A stretch of 16,589 nucleotides of DNA from JBMZCV01 sp049613665 (GCA_049613665.1 JBMZCV010000119.1:1-16589), one strand, 5' to 3'; counted from the stretch's first letter, positions 1-7,526 are shown. Program-made: numbers and translations. The notes: generated by a model not told the origin, from the letters alone.

Positions 1-329
1 TGCCAAGCACCTATTTAATAAAGGTCGTTCAGTTGCTAACGCATTGATATTCAGCATGTTAATTTTCACAATTTGTAGAATAAATCTGTCCGACTACTTA
101 TATATACAAATATAATTATTTCATAAAGCTTTTTTTGTCCATAAGAAACTTTTTTCTAAATATGAATGTTTAATATAAAACAAATCACAACCTAAATTGA
201 AAATTTTATTACATCATTTATTTACAAATAGTTGGGCAAATTGTGGACGCTAATACGCCAAAATTTAAGGCGTGAGTATCATAAATTGTCCTATTATCAA
301 ATAGTGCTTGGCACTTAAAAAAAAAGAAA
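1..329. other. Non-coding leader region with short palindromes
   Basis: No convincing gene is seen here; the reading frames that cross it are short and lack family features. The stretch is AT-rich. It opens with TGCCAAGCAC (1-10), whose exact inverse GTGCTTGGCA lies at 304-313. At about 35-70 it carries an imperfect dyad (GCTAACG...TGTTA) that resembles a second copy at 5656-5692. It probably holds the 3' flank of an upstream gene beyond the window plus the promoter of the YkuK-type gene. I could not find a clear TAnnTTTG box close to that gene. An A-rich run (318-329) directly precedes its ATG and may assist translation start. Confidence 0.5.
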
Positions 330-800
330 ATGGATACATGGCGACGTTTAAATGGACAAAAAATTAAACAACTCAAAAAAACGGTAGAAAAAACTATCAT
401 TCGAGAGCAAAATGCTGGCTATAAACTGAAAGTTTGCATTGGCTCTGATTCTCAAGCACATGGAAAACGTACTGAGTTTGCGACTGTAATTGTTTTTTTG
501 CGTGAAAAAAGAGGCGGCTTTATGTTTATTCACACCGAAAAAAGCCTACAACCTATGAGTTTGAAGGAGAGAATGTTGATTGAGGTATCAAAATCTATCG
601 AAATTGCATATAAACTTTGCGATTTGTTCGATAAATACGATGTAGATTTAGAGGTTCATGCTGATATTAATACCAATCCACAATTTAAATCTAATGTAGC
701 TTTGAGTGAAGCAATGGGATATATTTTAGGTATGGGCTTTGTTTTTAAGGCGAAACCTGATGCTTTTGCGAGTTCAAGCTGTGCCGATAAATTTATTTAG
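330..800 (+). CDS. YkuK-family (DUF458) RNase H-like protein
   Basis: A 156-residue protein that I recognise as the DUF458/YkuK family, predicted to have an RNase H-like fold. The family signature is visible: an early CIGSDSQ segment (about residues 36-42) with an acidic residue on the first strand, then VHADINTNPQFKS (about 109-121), then a C-terminal block with LGMGF, KPDAFASS and ADKF. The conserved Asp residues in these three blocks are the expected metal-binding candidates. Length fits the family (about 150-170). The true activity is not established; nucleic-acid hydrolysis is inferred from the fold. The first ATG follows an A-rich tract (AAAAAGAAA). The gene stands alone and converges on mreD, with a long hairpin between them. 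No signal peptide or membrane segment is seen. Confidence 0.85.
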   Translation: MDTWRRLNGQKIKQLKKTVEKTIIREQNAGYKLKVCIGSDSQAHGKRTEFATVIVFLREKRGGFMFIHTEKSLQPMSLKERMLIEVSKSIEIAYKLCDLFDKYDVDLEVHADINTNPQFKSNVALSEAMGYILGMGFVFKAKPDAFASSSCADKFI

Positions 801-840
801 CGGCTGTTTAAATTTTATACTTTAACTTCAAAAATAAAAT

Positions 841-888
841 AACTGTTTAATAGTAGATTTTTCGCTAAAAATCTGCTGTTAAACAGTT
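841..888. terminator. Long hairpin between convergent ykuK-type gene and mreD
   Basis: The arms at 841-862 and 867-888 pair over 22 positions around a four-base loop (CGCT), with only two T/G wobbles as departures. Read on the minus strand, the hairpin is followed by a T-rich stretch (complement of about 825-840). On the plus strand the downstream bases are less T-rich. It sits between two converging genes, so it most likely ends the mreBCD transcript and perhaps the plus-strand one as well. The stem is long but low in G+C. Confidence 0.7.
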
Positions 889-941
889 ACTAAAATAAAA
901 TTCAAATAACCTATGAAGTAGTTTTGAAATCGCAGACTTGT

Positions 942-1451
942 TTATCTACGGCCATAAAAAAAGTATTGATATAACATCATCAATATAACAGAAAAAATAA
1001 CGCTACCAATAATTCGTATTATCGTACTGAAAAAATAACTGAAGCTATACACTTCGACGAAAAAGTAGAAAGTGTGATGAAATGAAATAGCGATAGCCGC
1101 ATAAATCAAAAACCAATTTACGCCTAAACTTTCAATATTGGGCTGATGACTCGTTTCATAGTCTCCTGGCGGACGATTCAGATTGGTAATAATAGGGCGT
1201 ATGTAACCCAAAAATACACAAGCAGAAGCGTGCAAACCTGGAGTACTTGCGAAAATATCGACAAATAAACCTGTGAAAAGACCGATAATCATAAGCAGCC
1301 AACGAGGAGTGTCGAGCGGCAACATGAGCAAGGCCAAAGGATATATAAAAGGACTAATAAAACCATGCAGTTCGATATGATTGAGTACGAGTACTTGAAA
1401 AAGCAAGATACCGAGAAATCGCAAGGCATTAGATGCTAGAATACTATTCAT
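942..1451 (-). CDS. mreD: Rod shape-determining membrane protein MreD
   Basis: A 169-residue, strongly hydrophobic protein with about five predicted membrane helices, beginning near residue 9 (FLGILLFQVLVLNHIEL). It fits the Bacteroidota MreD family in length, in the 'SPFIYPLALLMLPLDTPRWLLMIIGLFTG' type region (about 32-61), and in its place after mreC. MreD is an inner-membrane part of the elongasome and helps MreC and MreB position lateral cell-wall synthesis. It starts 59 bp after mreC and is the last gene of the minus-strand operon. In many relatives mrdA (PBP2) and rodA follow; here a convergent unrelated gene follows instead. MreD sequences diverge fast, so context carries part of the call. 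Confidence 0.88.
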   Translation of the reverse strand: MNSILASNALRFLGILLFQVLVLNHIELHGFISPFIYPLALLMLPLDTPRWLLMIIGLFTGLFVDIFASTPGLHASACVFLGYIRPIITNLNRPPGDYETSHQPNIESLGVNWFLIYAAIAISFHHTFYFFVEVYSFSYFFSTIIRIIGSVIFSVILMMLYQYFFYGRR

Positions 1452-1510
1452 GTATTTTGTTGTAAAAAAAGGTCGTTTTTGATATTAATTTAGTGCTTGC
1501 CACTTACTTG

Positions 1511-2380
1511 CTACTTATTATCTTCGCTAGTAGAAGCTTCCTCTAATTCCTTCTGCTCTTGTCGTCTCATATAATCAATTACATATACATAGTTCAAGCT
1601 ATTGAAATCGGTAGAGAGTTTGACTCTAATATTGTAAAAATTGCTTCCTTGCGGCAAACCCCATTCTTCGACTACGCCTATTGGCACATTGTCTGGAAAA
1701 AAAGAAGAATAACCACTTGTGGTCACCTCATCGCCTACATATACAGGTGCATGTTTTGGTATATCGTCGAGCCGAGCATATTGCGGAGCTAAAACTTCCC
1801 AACGCAATGAGCCGATAAAGTTATTTTGTTTGATTTTGGCACTCACACGCATATTTTTGTGGAGTACCGAAATAACGCTAGAATAATTTTCAGACACATT
1901 TTTAACCACTCCTACAATACCATTGCTGCTGATAACACCCATTTCTGGTTTTATGCCATCTTTGCTGCCTTTGTTTATCGTTATAAAATTATTGACTTGA
2001 TTGATAGAGTTGTTTATCACTTTTGCACCAATATATTTATAAACGTCTTTAATCGTAGAATCTTTTTGCGTTTCTAGTGTTTGCATTTGCCCAATAGAAT
2101 CGGCCACTTTTGTAGTCAACAACATTTTTGCTGTTGCCAACTCCGATGCAATACGAGCATTTTCCGACAAAAGACTATCGTTTACTTCTTTCAAATCGAT
2201 GAAGTCTCTGACCTCGCTGGCTTGTTCCAATACACCTCCTACAACCGTACTTGTTGTATTGAGAATACTAGCACGTTGGTAGCTATTATAGCGAACAATA
2301 AGTGAAAAACAGAGCAGTTCAAGTATAAAAAAAATAAGAAAAGCGTGATGACGCTGTATAAATCGAAGCAGATTACGCAT
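1511..2380 (-). CDS. mreC: Rod shape-determining protein MreC
   Basis: A 289-residue bitopic protein. A short basic cytoplasmic end is followed by one membrane helix at about residues 13-31. A helical coiled-coil region follows at about 60-110 (LLSENARIASELATAKMLL), then the periplasmic beta-domain with family motifs such as INKGSKDGIKPEMGV, GIVGVV, and a late VGDEVTTSGYSSFFPDNVPIG block. MreC forms filaments in the periplasm that link MreB and MreD to PBP2 and so promote rod growth. It lies between mreB (140 bp gap) and mreD (59 bp gap) in one transcription direction. The C-terminal tail is acidic and low in complexity (EEASTSEDN), which is common in this protein. Length is typical. Confidence 0.95.
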   Translation of the reverse strand: MRNLLRFIQRHHAFLIFFILELLCFSLIVRYNSYQRASILNTTSTVVGGVLEQASEVRDFIDLKEVNDSLLSENARIASELATAKMLLTTKVADSIGQMQTLETQKDSTIKDVYKYIGAKVINNSINQVNNFITINKGSKDGIKPEMGVISSNGIVGVVKNVSENYSSVISVLHKNMRVSAKIKQNNFIGSLRWEVLAPQYARLDDIPKHAPVYVGDEVTTSGYSSFFPDNVPIGVVEEWGLPQGSNFYNIRVKLSTDFNSLNYVYVIDYMRRQEQKELEEASTSEDNK

Positions 2381-2407
2381 GAAGTGTCAATAAATATGAA
2401 TAAAAGC

Positions 2408-2430
2408 CTAAAATAACATATTTATTTTAG
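2408..2430. repeat. Small hairpin between mreB and mreC
   Basis: CTAAAATAA (2408-2416) and TTATTTTAG (2422-2430) form a perfect 9-bp stem with a 5-base loop. On the minus strand it is followed by GGCTTTTATTC just ahead of mreC. It could act as a weak attenuator or as an RNA-processing site that tunes MreB against MreC levels. The low G+C content makes a full stop unlikely. Confidence 0.35.
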
Positions 2431-2470
2431 ACTTTCTCGTTTAAAACAGCATTTTTTTTTAACTAAGGAC

Positions 2471-2523
2471 TAAACATTTTGAAAAATGAAGTTGTAGTAC
2501 TATTTTATGCTACAAAATGTTTA
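2471..2523. repeat. 11-bp inverted repeat overlapping the mreB stop codon
   Basis: TAAACATTTTG (2471-2481) and CAAAATGTTTA (2513-2523) are exact inverses. The right arm includes the mreB stop codon (complement of 2521-2523). A competing inner stem, TTGTAG (2492-2497) with CTACAA (2510-2515), uses part of the same sequence. The structure is probably an mRNA 3'-end or intercistronic element. No long T run follows the outer stem directly on the minus strand. Confidence 0.4.
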
Positions 2524-3552
2524 TTTACTCATCAAAAACGGATATTTATTCACGCTTTTTAGTGCCAAACCTGTTCCTCGCACTACAGCACGCAATGGGT
2601 CTTCGGCAACCTGCACTTTCAGCTTCGTTTTGGCAGCAATACGCTTATCTAAGCCACGAAGCAATGCACCACCACCTGTGAGATAAATACCTGTTTTGTA
2701 AATATCGGCCGCCAACTCTGGAGGCGTTATTTCCAATGCTTTCAATACGGCTTCTTCTATTTTAGAAATAGATTTGTCGAGACAATGAGCAATTTCAGCA
2801 AAGTTTACAGTTACTTGCTTCGGAATACCTGTCATCAAGTCACGTCCATTTACAGGAAAGTCTTCTGGCGGATTTTCAATATCTGTCAAAGCCGCACCTA
2901 CATTAATTTTGATATTTTCGGCAGTACGCTCACCAATCAAAATGTTGTGTTCTCTTCGCAAATAATCAATAATATCGGCAGTAAACTCATCGCCTGCTAC
3001 CCGTATAGATTGGTCACAAACAATACCCATCAAAGCGATAACCGCAATTTCGGTCGTTCCTCCTCCTATATCAATAATCATGTTTCCGACTGGCTCGCTC
3101 ACATCAATGCCAATACCTAAAGCCGCCGCCATAGGTTCATGAATAAGATAGCGTTCTTTTGCTCCAGCAGCTTCTGCCGAGTTAAACACCGCTTTTTTCT
3201 CTACTTCCGTGATGCCCGAAGGAATACAGATAACCATCTTGTAAGAAGGTGTAAACCAACGTTTTTTGGAATACAGCATTTTTATCATTTCACGAATCAT
3301 ACTTTCGGCTGCCTCAAAATCGGCAATAACACCATCTTTTAGCGGGCGAATAGTTTTGATATTTTCGTGTGTTTTTTCGTGCATTTGCATAGCACGTTTA
3401 CCCACCGCAATTACTTTGTTGGTCGTTCTATTAATCGCAACAATAGATGGCTCATCTACCACAACTCTATCTTTATATACGATAAGTGTGTTGGCTGTTC
3501 CTAAGTCTATTGCTATTTCGTGAGTAAGGTCGAAAAAGTTGAATATTCCCAT
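2521..3552 (-). CDS. mreB: Rod shape-determining actin homologue MreB
   Basis: A 343-residue actin-like ATPase. The nucleotide-binding motifs are clear: phosphate 1 at about residues 16-22 (DLGTANT), the connecting/phosphate 2 region IIDIGGGTTEIAV (about 159-171), and the adenosine motif LTGGGALLRGL (about 289-299). The N-terminal MGIFNFF is the amphipathic membrane-anchor type seen in many Gram-negative MreBs. MreB filaments at the inner membrane direct lateral cell-wall synthesis. It is the first gene of the mreBCD operon, transcribed to the left. A promoter could not be pinned down in the AT-rich stretch upstream. Length and all motifs are intact. Confidence 0.98.
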   Translation of the reverse strand: MGIFNFFDLTHEIAIDLGTANTLIVYKDRVVVDEPSIVAINRTTNKVIAVGKRAMQMHEKTHENIKTIRPLKDGVIADFEAAESMIREMIKMLYSKKRWFTPSYKMVICIPSGITEVEKKAVFNSAEAAGAKERYLIHEPMAAALGIGIDVSEPVGNMIIDIGGGTTEIAVIALMGIVCDQSIRVAGDEFTADIIDYLRREHNILIGERTAENIKINVGAALTDIENPPEDFPVNGRDLMTGIPKQVTVNFAEIAHCLDKSISKIEEAVLKALEITPPELAADIYKTGIYLTGGGALLRGLDKRIAAKTKLKVQVAEDPLRAVVRGTGLALKSVNKYPFLMSK

Positions 3553-4141
3553 TTATATTATGAAAGTCTAAGATATTTTCTAATTTGGTTAGTGTGCTTA
3601 CCTATGTATGATAAGTATAGTGCATTAATTTGTCTGTTGAAACCTAAGATAAAAAATTTTATTTTTTGGTTGAAAAATGAAAGCTTGCATACCAAAAAAA
3701 TGTTATTTTGTCTCTATGTGTTTTGGTTCGTTAATGATAGGAAAAATGTGCAAAATTTTCAAACAAAGTGTCAATAATTTTGCAATTAAACAAAAAATAT
3801 TTGTTTCAACAGACATTTTAAAAATAAAAAGTTGCAAAACAAAAGCTTTTACCAACAATATTATTTTTTCTATAAATAGATAAAAAACAATTATTAATGA
3901 AATCAACACAATGCTGATTGATGTTATGTTTTTATTTCTTTTTTGAAAAAAGATAAAACCTGTCTATTTTTTGCTTTTGTTGAGACGACTTTTTGAATAA
4001 GAAGATACTTTTTTAGCCAAAAAAACTAAAAGTTTGCCTTAGTAACCTTCAAAAAATAACATATTGATTTTAGTTTCTTTTTTTGTTTAAAAAATCTTTG
4101 CCCTCCAAATTAGTAATATTTAAACAATCTCTAGGAGTAAT
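3553..4141. other. AT-rich gap between mreB and the globin gene
   Basis: About 590 bases with no gene I can support. The short frames here are low-complexity, rich in Phe/Ile/Lys/Asn as expected from AT-rich DNA, and overlap each other. It should contain the mreB promoter (minus strand) and the 3' end of the globin transcript. One recognisable structure is a T-rich/A-rich hairpin at 3930-3958 (arms 3930-3944 and 3946-3958 with a small bulge). No TAnnTTTG box with proper spacing was found on the minus strand close to mreB. Confidence 0.45.
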
Positions 4142-4534
4142 TTACATAATTGGTTTTGATGTTGGGTTTTGTTGGAAAAAAGCAATTTTAGCCCCAAACA
4201 TCAATGCCATATTTGAGGCTCTTTTTTTCGTTTCTTCTGCTTTAGCTCCAGAAAAAAGACTATCAATACTTTCTTGAAATAAGAAAATCCATCTCGAAAA
4301 ATGAATTTCAGAAACAGGAAGTCCAAGATGTTTAGAAAAAGGGTTTCCTTTATACGTTCTTTCGCAAAAAAGCACAGTATTCCAAAAGTTATACATGCGA
4401 TTCAAGTGTTTTTCCCATGCTTCGCCTTCAATTCGCAGGGCAAATATAGGAGCTAATACTTCATCTTTTTTTATTTTTTCATAAAACTCATTTACGAAAA
4501 CCTTTACATCTGCTATATTTTCAATATCTTTCAT
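4142..4534 (-). CDS. Group III truncated haemoglobin
   Basis: A 130-residue globin of the truncated 2-on-2 type, group III. The features are LAPIF (27-31), an invariant-looking Trp/His region W40-x2-H43-L44, a central YNFWNTVLF (48-56), and GNPFSKHLGLP (63-73) containing the likely haem-binding proximal His69. An F-x-RW-x-x-LF block and an RA-x-x-MA-x-MFGAKI end follow. Group III globins bind O2, CO and NO and are linked to nitrosative stress and low-oxygen life; the exact role here is inferred. It is the second gene of a minus-strand pair, 40 bp after the small membrane protein, opposite a Crp/Fnr regulator. The ATG at 4534 keeps the normal N terminus. Confidence 0.93.
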   Translation of the reverse strand: MKDIENIADVKVFVNEFYEKIKKDEVLAPIFALRIEGEAWEKHLNRMYNFWNTVLFCERTYKGNPFSKHLGLPVSEIHFSRWIFLFQESIDSLFSGAKAEETKKRASNMALMFGAKIAFFQQNPTSKPIM

Positions 4535-4574
4535 ATCTATGTTTTTTTAAGTAGATTAAATACGTTTTGCAATC

Positions 4575-4925
4575 TTAAAAAAGCGGTAGCGAAATGAGCA
4601 GTTGATATATGGTGTGAAATGAAATCATGCCAAAATGTAGGAAAAGCGTCAGCAAATAAATCACGATTATCAGCTCTGCCCGAAATCCTGCAATGTGTGG
4701 AATTACATTGGCATAAAGCGAAGCTCCACAAAAAACAGTATATAACAAATAATAGTCGCTATCTCTTAGCAGGAATAAACCGATTGGCAAAATAATGCAA
4801 GAAATGGTAATTAGAGCCATCGCATACCAAAGAAAAAGATTTTTATTTTGGTTTTTGCAAAAAATAAGGTACTTTTCTTTGAGACTTAAAGGAGCGTTTA
4901 ATGCAAATTCGTTTTTAGACATCAT
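4575..4925 (-). CDS. Small integral membrane protein, unrecognised
   Basis: A 116-residue protein with a polar, lysine-rich N-terminal part (about 1-29) and then three to four membrane helices (about 31-53, 57-76, 80-112). I do not recognise the family. A conserved-looking HIAGFRAE motif lies between the later helices (about 77-84), and two further His residues occur in the last helix region (LHFGMISFH), so haem or metal contact is conceivable but unproven. It is the first gene of the likely pair with the truncated haemoglobin and starts 83 bp from the divergent Crp/Fnr gene. A TATCTTTG box and a Crp/Fnr-type dyad lie upstream. This suggests a role in the same NO or oxygen response. A second ATG follows the first directly. 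Confidence 0.75.
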   Translation of the reverse strand: MMSKNEFALNAPLSLKEKYLIFCKNQNKNLFLWYAMALITISCIILPIGLFLLRDSDYYLLYTVFCGASLYANVIPHIAGFRAELIIVIYLLTLFLHFGMISFHTIYQLLISLPLF

Positions 4926-4959
4926 AAGTTGTTATTTTTTTAATACTTGTTCTATGCTA

Positions 4960-4967
4960 CAAAGATA
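4960..4967 (-). promoter_or_regulatory. Predicted -7 box for the membrane protein-globin pair
   Basis: On the minus strand this reads TATCTTTG, an exact match to the Bacteroidota TAnnTTTG element, about 35 bases ahead of the membrane-protein ATG. There is no TTTG at the usual 19-21 base distance. The palindrome at 4987-5006 occupies the -33 position instead, as in activator-dependent promoters. Confidence 0.55.
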
Positions 4968-4986
4968 AAGCAGACAGCAGCAAGTG

Positions 4987-5006
4987 TTTATGACCCAAAT
5001 CATAAA
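4987..5006. promoter_or_regulatory. Crp/Fnr-type operator dyad (TTTATGA-N6-TCATAAA)
   Basis: Perfect 7-bp inverted arms are separated by CCCAAA in the 83-bp space between the globin pair (-) and the Crp/Fnr gene (+). The dyad centre (about 4996.5) is 33 bases from the centre of the TATCTTTG box, so it falls near -40 relative to the expected minus-strand start. That is the usual class II activator position. It ends two bases before the annotated ATG of the regulator, so autoregulation is also likely. Symmetry and location are seen; the identity of the binding protein is inferred. Confidence 0.6.
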
Positions 5007-5008
5007 GC

Positions 5009-5596
5009 ATGATAAATATTGAATTGATGCAGAAATATGGTGCTGTGAGGCAGAAGATTTTGAAAGGAGGTTTTCTCTTTTACGAAGGAGATAAGGCTGT
5101 TTATTATTATCAAATTTTGTCTGGTGCAATGAAAATGAACAACTATGATGAAAGCGGAAATGAGACGGTTCAAGGGATTTTTAAGGAAAATCAGAGCTTT
5201 GGCGAGCCTGCCATTTTGGGTAACTTTGAGTTTCCTGCCAATGCAGAAGCTATCGAAAATACAACAGTCATTAAGCTGGAGAAAAACAGATTTTTTTTAT
5301 TGCTGAAAGAGCATTCGGAAATTAGCCTTCAATTGCTCGCTACATTATCAAAAAGACTGCGATTTAAAGCCATTTTGTCCAAAGAAGTGAAAAGCTATGA
5401 TGCCGAACACAGAGTTTTGACTTTATTGCATTTGTTCAAAAACAAGAACAATCAAACTGCTGATGAATACATTGATTTGACAAGACAAACGATTGCAAAT
5501 TTGACTGGATTGCGAGTAGAAACGGTCATAAGAGTAATTAAGAAATTGGAAAGTCAGCAAAAATTGAAAATTATTAAACGGAAAATTTATTTGTGA
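5009..5596 (+). CDS. Crp/Fnr-family transcriptional regulator without cysteines
   Basis: A 195-residue regulator. The N-terminal cyclic-nucleotide-type beta-barrel spans about residues 15-110 (FLFYEGDKAVYYYQILSGAMKM, FGEPAILGNFEFPANAEA). A dimer helix follows at about 110-135, then a C-terminal winged helix with LTRQTIANLTGLRVETVIRVIKKLE (about 152-176), where RVETVIRVI is the recognition helix. The protein contains no cysteine, so it cannot carry an Fnr-type iron-sulphur cluster. A haem or other ligand is possible, as in Dnr-type NO sensors. It is divergent from the globin pair. Because the dyad ends just before the first ATG (5009), translation may truly begin at Met7 (5027). Confidence 0.92.
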   Translation: MINIELMQKYGAVRQKILKGGFLFYEGDKAVYYYQILSGAMKMNNYDESGNETVQGIFKENQSFGEPAILGNFEFPANAEAIENTTVIKLEKNRFFLLLKEHSEISLQLLATLSKRLRFKAILSKEVKSYDAEHRVLTLLHLFKNKNNQTADEYIDLTRQTIANLTGLRVETVIRVIKKLESQQKLKIIKRKIYL

Positions 5597-5627
5597 GGAA
5601 GCTTATGCTTTTAAACGAAAGATGTGT

Positions 5628-5635
5628 TATATTTG
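5628..5635 (+). promoter_or_regulatory. Possible -7 box upstream of the DUF262 gene
   Basis: TATATTTG matches TAnnTTTG exactly, about 120 bases before the DUF262 start, in the gap after the Crp/Fnr gene. A TTTG at the proper -33 distance is missing, so this is tentative. The dyad repeat at 5656-5692 would then lie in the 5' leader. Confidence 0.3.
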
Positions 5636-5655
5636 TTTTTATACGCTTCATTTGG

Positions 5656-5692
5656 TGCTAACGTATTGAAAATCAATGTGTTAGTTTTCACA
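5656..5692. repeat. Imperfect dyad, second copy of the motif near 35-70
   Basis: GCTAACGTATTGA (about 5658-5670), a three-base AAA spacer, and TCAATGTGTTAG form an imperfect inverted repeat followed by TTTTCACA. The same layout, with scattered differences in the dyad, occurs at about 35-70 at the start of the window. Both lie in intergenic DNA upstream of plus-strand genes. This suggests a dispersed genomic repeat or a shared protein-binding site. Confidence 0.45.
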
Positions 5693-5756
5693 TAAGAGCA
5701 TTTTTAGAGTTTTTTTTGCTAATTATATTGTTTTTTCATAAAAGTAAAAGAAGGTT

Positions 5757-7526
5757 ATGGAGTTTACACCAGAACAAAAAGTATTAAATGATTTATTTGG
5801 AAGCGATTTGACTTATATTATTCCTAGCTATCAACGTCCTTATTCTTGGTCATCGAAAGGAAAAAGTGACAAAGACAATCAAGTAAATATCATGTGGCAA
5901 GATTTGATAGAACATTTTGATAGTGACAATCCAAATATATATTTCATGGGTTCGATGGTGTTGATTGGAAATGGCAGCAAAAGACAGTTTCAAGTAGTAG
6001 ATGGGCAGCAACGGCTGATAACAATAAGCCTTCTTTTTGTTTCTATAAAATGTATGTTGGCACAAATAGAAGATGGCCAAATAGAAAAACGGCATTTCAA
6101 ACCATTGAAGGATTTTATAAAAAATGCTTTAGAAAATATCAATTTATTGTTGTTTAACAGAAAGCTTTTTGGGATTTTGGAACAAGAAAAAAAAGTAAAA
6201 ATACAAAGTTTAGCTGGTTTCAACTATGACAATGTGCTAAAAATGGCGTTGGAGTGTGGACATTTGACACAATTGAAAGCAAACAATATTTCGGAAGAAC
6301 AGGAGAAAGTCTCGAAAAGATATTTTGAAAATAGAGATTTTTTTATTCAAAAACTACAAGAACATTTTTTAGATTCTAATGCTTTTACACTTGCTAAGGC
6401 TTTGAAGCTGAATGAATTTGTAGATTTTTTGAAAAACAAGGTAACGATAGTAAGAATTTTATCGCCAAAGTTTGAGATTGCTTATCAAATTTTTGAAATT
6501 TTGAATAATCGTGGTCTTCCATTGTCTAACAAAGATTTGTTTCGAAATTTTATTATTAGCGAAATGTATAAACACCAAATAGATAAACCAGAGCAAAAAT
6601 GGTTAGATTTAGACGATTTTGAGTTTACGCCAGAATTTATTAGTCGATATGTAGAAAGCACGAATGCAAGAAAGCAAAAATATTCGGCTTTTAATGATAT
6701 TCAAGACATTTATAATGAATTGTTTTTTGATGAAATAAGCAAAAATAAAGTGCAGCTTTTTTATGAAAATATAAAAAATAGTTTGGTGCATTATACAAAT
6801 ATCGAATTGGCTTCTTTTGCTAATAAAGCTATCCGAAATCGTGTTCTTTTTCTGAAAAATGCTGGAAATTCAAGATATATTATCAATTTACTATTGGCAC
6901 TTTTCAAAAATATAACAAATGAACAGCAACTTATTAGCTTTTTATCTGAACTCGAAATTTTTATTACTTATTTGCTACTCGGCCCTTCTAAAAGATTTCA
7001 AGTGAAACCTATTTTTCAAGCTATTGCACATCTCAATGCAAAAGATTTTCCAAAGGCATTAAAAAACATAACATTAGAAAAAAATGAAAAAGCAGATTTA
7101 AAAATCATTCTCCAAAACCATGATATTAAAGACAATGATTGGGCAAAGTTGATGATTGCTCGGTATGTTTGGGCGAAAGATATAGCCTCTCCTGATGATG
7201 TCGTCAATTTAGATTTGAACTATAAAAGTGCTACTTTAGAGCATATTATACCACAAACGCCTGATAAAAGTACAAATTGGGCAAGTGATTTTTCGGCTTC
7301 TTTTAGAAAAAAATACACTTATAAATTGGGTAACATGACACTTTTGACACAAAGAATGAACTCTAAGGCTAAAAATTATGATTTTTCAAGAAAAAAAGGC
7401 ATTTACAACAAAATGAAATTAGATATTACAACAGAAATTGGAAAACTTGAAAATATTGATGAGGGTTTTATAAAAAAACGGCATGAAATGATAAGTAGTT
7501 ATTTGGTACGACATTTCAATTTATAA
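5757..7526 (+). CDS. DUF262/DUF1524 protein (GmrSD-like, possible type IV nuclease)
   Basis: A 589-residue protein with two recognised halves. The N-terminal DUF262 (ParB-like, GmrS-type) domain shows IPSYQRPYSW (about 22-31) and the hallmark DGQQR at 82-86, a nucleotide-handling motif of the family. The C-terminal DUF1524 (His-Me/HNH-like, GmrD-type) domain shows LEHIIPQ (His496) and later LGNMTLL, then an N-x-K...YDFSRKKGIY stretch (about 525-548). Fused proteins of this type include modification-dependent restriction enzymes such as GmrSD and relatives in BREX (BrxU) and phosphorothioate (SspE) defence. Here it stands alone, with no methylase or other defence gene in view. AAGAAGG lies two bases before the ATG, a short spacing. 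Function is inferred from domain content; both active-site motifs look intact. Confidence 0.9.
   Translation: MEFTPEQKVLNDLFGSDLTYIIPSYQRPYSWSSKGKSDKDNQVNIMWQDLIEHFDSDNPNIYFMGSMVLIGNGSKRQFQVVDGQQRLITISLLFVSIKCMLAQIEDGQIEKRHFKPLKDFIKNALENINLLLFNRKLFGILEQEKKVKIQSLAGFNYDNVLKMALECGHLTQLKANNISEEQEKVSKRYFENRDFFIQKLQEHFLDSNAFTLAKALKLNEFVDFLKNKVTIVRILSPKFEIAYQIFEILNNRGLPLSNKDLFRNFIISEMYKHQIDKPEQKWLDLDDFEFTPEFISRYVESTNARKQKYSAFNDIQDIYNELFFDEISKNKVQLFYENIKNSLVHYTNIELASFANKAIRNRVLFLKNAGNSRYIINLLLALFKNITNEQQLISFLSELEIFITYLLLGPSKRFQVKPIFQAIAHLNAKDFPKALKNITLEKNEKADLKIILQNHDIKDNDWAKLMIARYVWAKDIASPDDVVNLDLNYKSATLEHIIPQTPDKSTNWASDFSASFRKKYTYKLGNMTLLTQRMNSKAKNYDFSRKKGIYNKMKLDITTEIGKLENIDEGFIKKRHEMISSYLVRHFNL

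Noticed and set aside
3520..3909. Overlapping short frames on both strands between mreB and the globin gene.
   Set aside because: Composition is dominated by Phe, Ile, Lys and Asn as expected of AT-rich non-coding DNA, frames overlap each other, and no family features are seen.
5009..5596. An oxygen-sensing Fnr with an iron-sulphur cluster.
   Set aside because: The protein has no cysteine residues at all.
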